Below are positions 58,225-64,000 of a stretch of DNA of 64,000 nucleotides, piece after piece; position 1 is the stretch's first letter; each line of letters begins with the position of its first letter. This stretch comes from Brienomyrus brachyistius (lineage: Eukaryota; Chordata; Actinopteri; Osteoglossiformes; Mormyridae), in NCBI RefSeq assembly GCF_023856365.1, contig NW_026042457.1:205722-269721 (forward strand). Direction: 5' to 3'. Position numbers and translations under genes: made by a program. The notes below the pieces were generated by a model that saw only the letters and a program-made list of their open reading frames with translations, was not told the DNA's origin and searched no databases.

Positions 58225-58276
58225 AGATCGCCGCCTTTCACACGGGAGACCGGGGTTCGAATCCCGGTTGTGGCCA
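58225..58276 (+). tRNA. tRNA-Asp/Glu-like module, 5'-truncated
   Basis: Only the part from agatcgccgcc to tggcca is present; A-box missing. Joined to the gtgcggaac linker. Confidence 0.45.
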
Positions 58277-58348
58277 AAAATATATTTTATATATTTTATA
58301 TATTTATATTATATTTATATTATATTTTTTATATATTGTATTATATAG

Positions 58349-58421
58349 TTGCTGGATAGTGTAGTGGTAAGATCGCCGCCTTTCACACGGGAGACCGGGG
58401 TTCGAATCCCGGTTGTGGCCA
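58349..58421 (+). tRNA. tRNA-Asp/Glu-like module (copy 6)
   Basis: Complete module, followed by a different flank (gaaacaactgctatcac) not seen after other copies. Confidence 0.5.
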
Positions 58422-59216
58422 GAAACAACTGCTATCACAACTAGAGATTGATGAGGTACAACACGATTGCTACGACAAGGGGGAGCCAGGACGACAGGTC
58501 AGGGGGGAGATATCATCATCCCCACATTCCGAGATTGGGTACCAAGCCCCATATATATTAGTAGGCTGAATACAAGAGCAGCTGACCTGAGAAATAAGAA
58601 ATAAGCTAAGCTGGAAACCTGGACCCTCCGAATGCGTGAAGTACCCTCAGAAGGTCTACTAGAAGATGTACGTAGAAGACAGATCAGCTGATCTACACCA
58701 CAGCAACAGTAAGATTTGAAGGAACGGGAACGAGAAAGCAGAGAACAAGAACAAGATTTGTAAATGTAAGATTTGAAGGACCCGGCATGAAAAATAGAAT
58801 AGTTCTCGTCATTAGTGAACATGTACGTAGAAGACAGATCAGCTGATCTACACCACAGCAACAGTAAGATTTGAAGGACCCGGCATGAAAAATAGAATAG
58901 TTCTCGTCATTAGTGAACATGTGTCTCGTCATTGTGTATCATGGACAGTAAGAGGGGGATCAATAGAGTGTTGTTATTATAACGTCTAAAAAGTATGATG
59001 GTCTGTCGATAAATCAATCAGATAAATAATGAAGTCGTTTTCGCGAACACGCTGGAAAAGCCAGGGGCCGGACCGACTGTAGGGGGCGTGGCCAGAGACA
59101 GCCATCTCAGGCTGTCAAGTCTCCCGTTTTGGCCGGGAAACTACCGTATTTTACTTCTCTTTCCCGCCGTCCTCCCGTATTAGTATTTTCCCGTAAATCT
59201 CCCTTATATTATATAG

Positions 59217-59296
59217 TTGCTGGATAGTGTAGTGGTAAGATCGCCGCCTTTCACACGGGAGACCGGGGTTCGAATCCGGTTGACCGGTTGTGGCCA
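59217..59296 (+). tRNA. tRNA-Asp/Glu-like module with a T-arm insertion
   Basis: cgaatccggttgaccggttg replaces cgaatcccggttg, a short local duplication after the B-box. Confidence 0.45.
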
Positions 59297-59594
59297 AAAA
59301 TATATTTTATATATTTTATATATTTTATATATTTATATTTATATTATATTTTATATAATATATATATCATCATCCCCACATTCCGAGATTGGGTACCAAG
59401 CCCCATATATAGTTAGTATAGTTGGTAACCTTGGTATTGTGTGTAGGAGATTCGGTATAACTATAATTTCGTTCTCCATTTACATGCCCGTAGTGTCTTT
59501 AAGTGTTATGTAGTTTTGCCTGAAACGCAAAAATAAAACAAAGCAATTAAAGCCGTAAGTGGCTCAAATTGTGCTGTAGCGATTGAAGAACTTT

Positions 59595-59687
59595 TGTCGG
59601 AAGTTGGATTCGAACCCACGCCTTACTTGGGAGAACAGAATACCAGAATAGAGTAGGTTAAGTCCAGCCTTGGCTTCCAAGCTGACG
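59595..59687 (-). tRNA. tRNA-Leu-like pseudogene module (copy 6)
   Basis: As 76-168. Confidence 0.5.
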
Positions 59688-60019
59688 TTTTTCTACATAT
59701 GTGCTTGTGTATCATGGACAGTAAGAGGGGGCAGGCAAGGAGAGAATTTCTCTCTTTGGGGATCAATAGAGTGTTGTTATTATAACGTCTAAAAAGTATG
59801 ATGGTCTGTCGATAAATCAATAAGAAAATAAATGAAGTCGTTTTCGCGAACACGCTGGAAAAGCCAGGGGCCGGACCGACTGTAGGGGGCGTGGCCAGAG
59901 ACAGCCATCTCAGGCTGTCAAGTCTCCCGTTTTGGCCGGGAAACTACCGTATTTTACTTCTCTTTCCCGCCGTCCTCCCGTATTAGTATTTTCCCGTAAA
60001 TCTCCCTTATATTATATAG

Positions 60020-60092
60020 TTGCTGGATAGTGTAGTGGTAAGATCGCCGCCTTTCACACGGGAGACCGGGGTTCGAATCCCGGTTGTGGCCA
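60020..60092 (+). tRNA. tRNA-Asp/Glu-like module (copy 7)
   Basis: As 501-573. Confidence 0.5.
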
Positions 60093-60315
60093 AAAATATA
60101 TTTTATATATTTTATATATTTATATTTATATTATATTTTATATAATTTATATTATTTTATATTTCCTGTCTTAAAATGTAAGGGATACTGGAGCCTGGTT
60201 GCGGTGGTGGGATGGCTCACGGCGGGTGCCGGAAAATTTCCTTTATTTTCAAATCCAAACCTTGACAGGTATGCTGCTGTTCCAAATCATGGGTGCATGT
60301 TACAAGTGCGGAACA

Positions 60316-60367
60316 AGATCGCCGCCTTTCACACGGGAGACCGGGGTTCGAATCCCGGTTGTGGCCA
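60316..60367 (+). tRNA. tRNA-Asp/Glu-like module, 5'-truncated (second case)
   Basis: Same truncation point as 58225-58276. Confidence 0.45.
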
Positions 60368-61031
60368 AAAATATATTTTATATATTTTATATATTTATAT
60401 TTATATTTATATTATATTTTATATAATATATATATCATCATCCCCACATTCCGAGATTGGGTACCAAGCCCCATATATATTAGTAGGCTGAATACAAGAG
60501 CAGCTGACCTGAGAAATAAGAAATAAGCTAAGCTGGAAACAGATCAGCTGATCTACACCACAGCAACAGTGATCCTTGAGCTGGAGCCGGACCGTCTTTG
60601 AAGACTCCGTAAATCTCCGTATAATAATATATATCTACGGGAACGAGAAAGCAGAGAACAAGAACAAGATTTGTAAATGTAAGATTTGAAGGACCCGGCA
60701 TGAAAAATAGAATAGTTCTCGTCATTAGTGAACATGTGTCTCGTCATTGTGTATCATGGACAGTAAGAGGGGGATCAATAGAGTGTTGTTATTATAACGT
60801 CTAAAAAGTATGATGGTCTGTCGATAAATCAATCAGATAAATAATGAAGTCGTTTTCGCGAACACGCTGGAAAAGCCAGGGGCCGGACCGACTGTAGGGG
60901 GCGTGGCCAGAGACAGCCATCTCAGGCTGTCAAGTCTCCCGTTTTGGCCGGGAAACTACCGTATTTTACTTCTCTTTCCCGCCGTCCTCCCGTATTAGTA
61001 TTTTCCCGTAAATCTCCCTTATATTATATAG

Positions 61032-61079
61032 TTGCTGGATAGTGTAGTGGTAAGATCGCCGCCTTTCACACGGGAGACC
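61032..61079 (+). tRNA. tRNA-Asp/Glu-like module, 3'-truncated
   Basis: Starts normally (ttgctggatagtgtagtgg) and breaks off after gggagacc, so the B-box is lost at the satellite edge. Confidence 0.45.
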
Positions 61080-61493
61080 CAGCGGGGCCGGTCGCGTATA
61101 GCCATAACACAGTGGCAGCCAATGAAATTGAAGGATTTTTTTTGCGAAGCGAAGAGACCCTCCCCGGCGCTGCAAAATCTCCGTTAATGATTTTTTTTCT
61201 GATACATTTCAAGTTAGATTGAAATGCTAATCATTTTGAGGCATGTTTTCAAAAAAGCATGAACAAATTTCTCCATTTCTTGTAATCACATTCATCCATT
61301 ATTCTTCGTTTTCTTGATATTGATGTATTTAATAAACAGCTTAAAACTATGGTTACAATTTTATTTATTTATTTATTTATGTCGCTGTGGTAATTAAACA
61401 GACATAGACAGTTATGAATAAAATGTATTGTTTATTGAGTCTATTTACACAGAAAGAGACAAGTACTCAGGTTCTCATACTCAGGGGTATGAT
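61080..61493. other. Satellite-edge flank
   Basis: A GC-rich start (agcggggccggtcgcg), then AT-rich DNA with a (TTTA)n run at 61361-61380. No gene. Confidence 0.4.
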
Positions 61494-61864
61494 AAGATAT
61501 ACATCCATCCATCCATCCATTTTCCAAACCGCTTATTCTACTGGGTCACGGGGGTCCGGAGCCTATCCCGGAAGCAATGGGCACGAGGCAGGGAACAACC
61601 CAGGATGGGGGGCCAGCCCATCGCAGGGCACACTCACACACCATTCACTCTCACATGCACACCTATGGGCAATTTAGCAACTCCAATTAGCCTCAGCATG
61701 TTTTTGGACTGTGGGGGGAAACCGGAGTACCCCCCACGACGACATGGGGAGAACATGCAAACTCCACACACATGTGACACAGGCGGCGACTCAAACCTGG
61801 GTCCCAGAGGTGTGAGGCAACAGTGCTAACCACTGCACCACCATGCCACCCCCAAGATATACAT
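61494..61864 (-). mobile_element. tRNA-derived SINE with (ATGG)n tail, copy 3
   Basis: Element 61502-61853, flanked by aagatatacat at 61494-61504 and 61854-61864. The downstream duplicate overlaps the first bases of a Tc1-type MITE. A short internal deletion (ggaggaaa missing) sets it apart from the others. Confidence 0.87.
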
Positions 61865-62141
61865 TACCGCTCAAAAGTTTGGGATCACATGCAAATTTCT
61901 TTGTTTTCCAAAGAAAAACACATTTTCATGCAATTCACAAAATTTTATCCACATCTACATATAGAGGCCTATTATCAGCAACTGGCAGTCCTCTGCATCA
62001 ATCTCCTGGTATGTCTGACTGCTTATTCTTTAAATATTGCTAACACATTTTGGAGGTTTGGTTTGGGTCATTATCCTTTTGTAGGATAAAACTGACCCCA
62101 ATCAAGTCTTGTCACAGGGTATATAATTGAACGGTAGTGTA
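61860..62141. mobile_element. Tc1-type MITE
   Basis: 278 bp (61862-62139) with ends cattaccgctcaaaag... and ...ttgaacggtagtg, inverted, flanked by TA at 61860-61861 and 62140-62141. No transposase frame. Confidence 0.7.
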
Positions 62142-62334
62142 TGTCAAATATTAAATAGATGAAATGATTAATTTTCTTAAACAGCAGTGTTAATGCATGC
62201 ATTTTGTAGCATGTTAACAAATGACTCATTGAATCCTGAATCAAAACAAAAAGCATAATTAAAAATAGCATTGTTATGACAATACTAACAGTGATGCTGC
62301 AGCATTTTAACAACTGTCAGATAGTTAGACATAC

Positions 62335-62849
62335 AGTACCAGTCAGTAATTTGGACACACCACTCTGCCTACAAAGGGACTGGGTCATATTACCTGGATA
62401 CTTGAGCTAAACCCAGTAGAAATGTTTTTCAAGGAGTCTGACCAGAGAGTTAAAGAAAATCGGCTGAGTGCTCAGCATATATGAGACGGCTCCTTCAGGA
62501 GAGCTGGAAAAGCATTCCAGGAGGCCACCTCATTAAACTAGTATAAAGTAGAAAGCAGGATCAGTCAGTCCCTGGAGCAGCTGGGGTTAAGGGCCTTGCT
62601 CAAGGGCCCAATGGTGGGATCACTCGGCCAGCCCTGGGATTTGAACCGGCAACCTTCTGAGTTCCAACAGAATTGTCCCCCCCAACAAATTATTTTTTTT
62701 AAATAACTTTTCTGAGTAGTGCATAATTCCATGTGTATTACTTTATAGTTATGATGTCTTTATAAATATTACAAAATGTAAAGAATAGTACAAAGAAACA
62801 ATTCTATAGGTAGGTGTGCCCAAAACTCCTGACTGACGCCGTAACACTT
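62335..62849. mobile_element. Tc1-type remnant with an inserted SINE-like piece
   Basis: Begins acagtaccagtcagtaatttgg and ends aggtgtgcccaaaactcctg, inverted Tc1-type ends. Inside lies a transposase-tail trace (gagctggaaaagcattccagg) and a foreign 110 bp piece (cagctggggttaagggccttg ... gatttgaaccggcaacc) typical of a fish SINE or short DNA repeat. Confidence 0.55.
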
Positions 62850-63420
62850 TCTTAGACTCACCACACTGGTTGAGGTGGTGATGAGACAAGAGAGATTTAG
62901 CCAGTGGATAGGGAATGATTAATAGGACAGATCTGAAAGGGTCACGATGGGGAATTTAGCCATTGGGGTAACTGCCCCACACTTTGAGAGATGCTCAGGG
63001 ATAATTTATGACCTTAGAGAATCAGGAACAAACAAGGAACATATTAACCATATGTTAAAATGCTGCAAGTGTATATTCAAACAATACTGAACTATAAAGA
63101 ATATAAAACAATCTTTACTTTTTTTGTTTTAAAAAAAAACTATGCTTGCCACTTCTTTAAGAAAACCTACCTAACAGCGGCAATTTTTACAATCTGATTG
63201 TAACCCACCTGTTGCCATGCATTATTTGTCAGTGAAAAATGAGCCCAGACACAAAATAGCTGTTCTTAATAAAGTGGACAGAGTGTATATGGAAAACATT
63301 TACAATTTTTACAAATAACGCTGCTCTTGAAGTAGCAGGTAGTGTGTTACTTTTTTCTCTCCGCTGACCAACGCTGCTTTTCAGCCTCATAAAAAGGAGA
63401 TTTTTGAAACTCCCTCCAGG
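62850..63420. other. Non-coding stretch
   Basis: AT-rich, no gene recognised. Confidence 0.4.
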
Positions 63421-63983
63421 TCATCTCTGGCTGCATAGTCTTGAACAATGGAACAAACAGAACACAGGCATCAAAACGGGCCTGAACGTGGCCAAAACAA
63501 GATGAATAATAAAGAACTTGGATGAAAAATTCTGATCATGACATCCAGAATTATCCTCCATAATTGAAGGGAAAGAACCTTTAGCATCATGGACTCCAAC
63601 AACTTGCAAACCTGAAAGCAAAGTGAAAAAACCACAAATGAACCACAAATAATATTGATTCCTTAATTTATACTGAATCCTGAAGAGTGACTGTTTGTGT
63701 GTGTGCATGCATATGAGATTCTCACTCATCGGGCCTTCGGTTTTGGAAGGGGACCAACAAAGCATCATCCTCTCCAATTCCTCATCTTCCTCTATTTCTA
63801 TAAAACAAAATAGATATGAATAAAAGACATAATCAATGCACAGAACCACATATATGAAACTGTCAGCCAACCTGGAGGATTAGTAGAAGTGTCTGGAAGT
63901 GCTGGTCTTGAGGGAGCAGAAGCCTCCAGTGTCATCTGAAGATTGCTGTGCTTCAGCCTCAGGTACTGCTGTAGTCGGTACAT
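63421..63983 (-). CDS. Candidate spliced gene, partial, running off the right edge
   Basis: Minus strand. Exon a (63872-63983 or longer) encodes MYRLQQYLRLKHSNLQMTLE... and ends CCAG|GTTGGC. Exon b (63726-63797) follows a ttttgttttatag acceptor, keeps the frame, encodes IEEDEELERMM and ends at ATGA|GTGAGA. Exon c starts at 63611 after gctttcag, keeps the frame and stays open to 63421. Three compatible junctions in a row argue for a real gene. The acidic, Glu-rich linker resembles the spacer of fish G2E3/HECT-like proteins, but I cannot name the family. Exon c may end earlier at an unseen donor. Confidence 0.4.
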
Positions 63984-64000
63984 TTTGCTGCCTGGTACGC

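Larger units (their letters stand above)
55233..61079. repeat. tRNA-bearing satellite, block 3
   Basis: The longest and most rearranged block. After a nested LINE copy it has at least five units. Two are short jumps where gtgcggaac passes directly into agatcgccgcc (58224 and 60315), skipping the 5' part of the tRNA-like module. It ends inside an Asp/Glu-like module at 61079, where cgggagaccc meets unrelated GC-rich DNA. Confidence 0.85.

Overview
Organism and setting. The window looks like gene-poor, repeat-dominated nuclear DNA of a ray-finned fish. The support is the repeat set: a tRNA-derived SINE with an (ATGG)n tail, Tc1/mariner elements with fish-type inverted ends, L2/CR1-like LINEs with an esterase-type ORF1 and the familiar L2-like 3' UTR, a Ty3/Gypsy remnant, and a gamma/epsilon-like endogenous retrovirus. 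The few host-gene traces have spliced, phase-0 exons. The species cannot be named from sequence alone. Nothing looks bacterial, and many long frames are only (TA)n or low-complexity readings.  Layout. (1) 1-3659: block of a composite tandem satellite whose unit carries two tRNA-derived modules on opposite strands (Asp/Glu-like on +, Leu-like on -), with one SINE inside. (2) 3660-9130: non-satellite DNA with a SINE, a decayed Gypsy pol end, and a promoter-like stretch (two CCAAT boxes, a heat-shock-element-like palindrome, a TATA box) before a lysine-rich ORF that ends at a consensus splice donor. (3) about 9230-22479: minisatellite of roughly 220-270 bp units containing long (TA)n tracts. (4) 10841-19556: a nearly intact 8.7 kb provirus sitting in that array, with identical 470 bp LTRs and a 5 bp target duplication. 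(5) 22480-25590: an internally deleted Tc1 element, a 1.2 kb GC-rich block, and hAT-like repeat debris. (6) 25.6-30 kb: exons of a chemerin-like (cystatin-fold, secreted) gene on the minus strand, the first one frameshifted. (7) 30.3-35.3 kb: LINE fragments, including an ORF1-plus-3'UTR LINE derivative inserted in a satellite unit. (8) 33.5-37.5 kb: second satellite block. (9) 36.3-58.2 kb: a near-identical second copy of 2.5-36.3 kb that lacks the provirus and about 14 minisatellite units. (10) 55.2-61.1 kb: third satellite block. (11) 61.1-64 kb: a SINE, Tc1-type MITEs, and a candidate spliced gene running off the right edge.  How the parts fit. The large duplication is bounded by the satellite blocks, which suggests unequal exchange between them, or two haplotypes assembled in tandem. 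The provirus is the main functional unit. gag, pro and pol lie in one reading frame split by two TGA codons. The first TGA is followed by the CARYYA readthrough signal (CAATTA) and the second by a potential hairpin. Between protease and reverse transcriptase lies an extra domain of about 150 residues with two H-V-T/S motifs, the signature of 2H phosphoesterases. This is the most unusual thing in the window. A complete Env with furin site, CXXC and CX6CC motifs follows.
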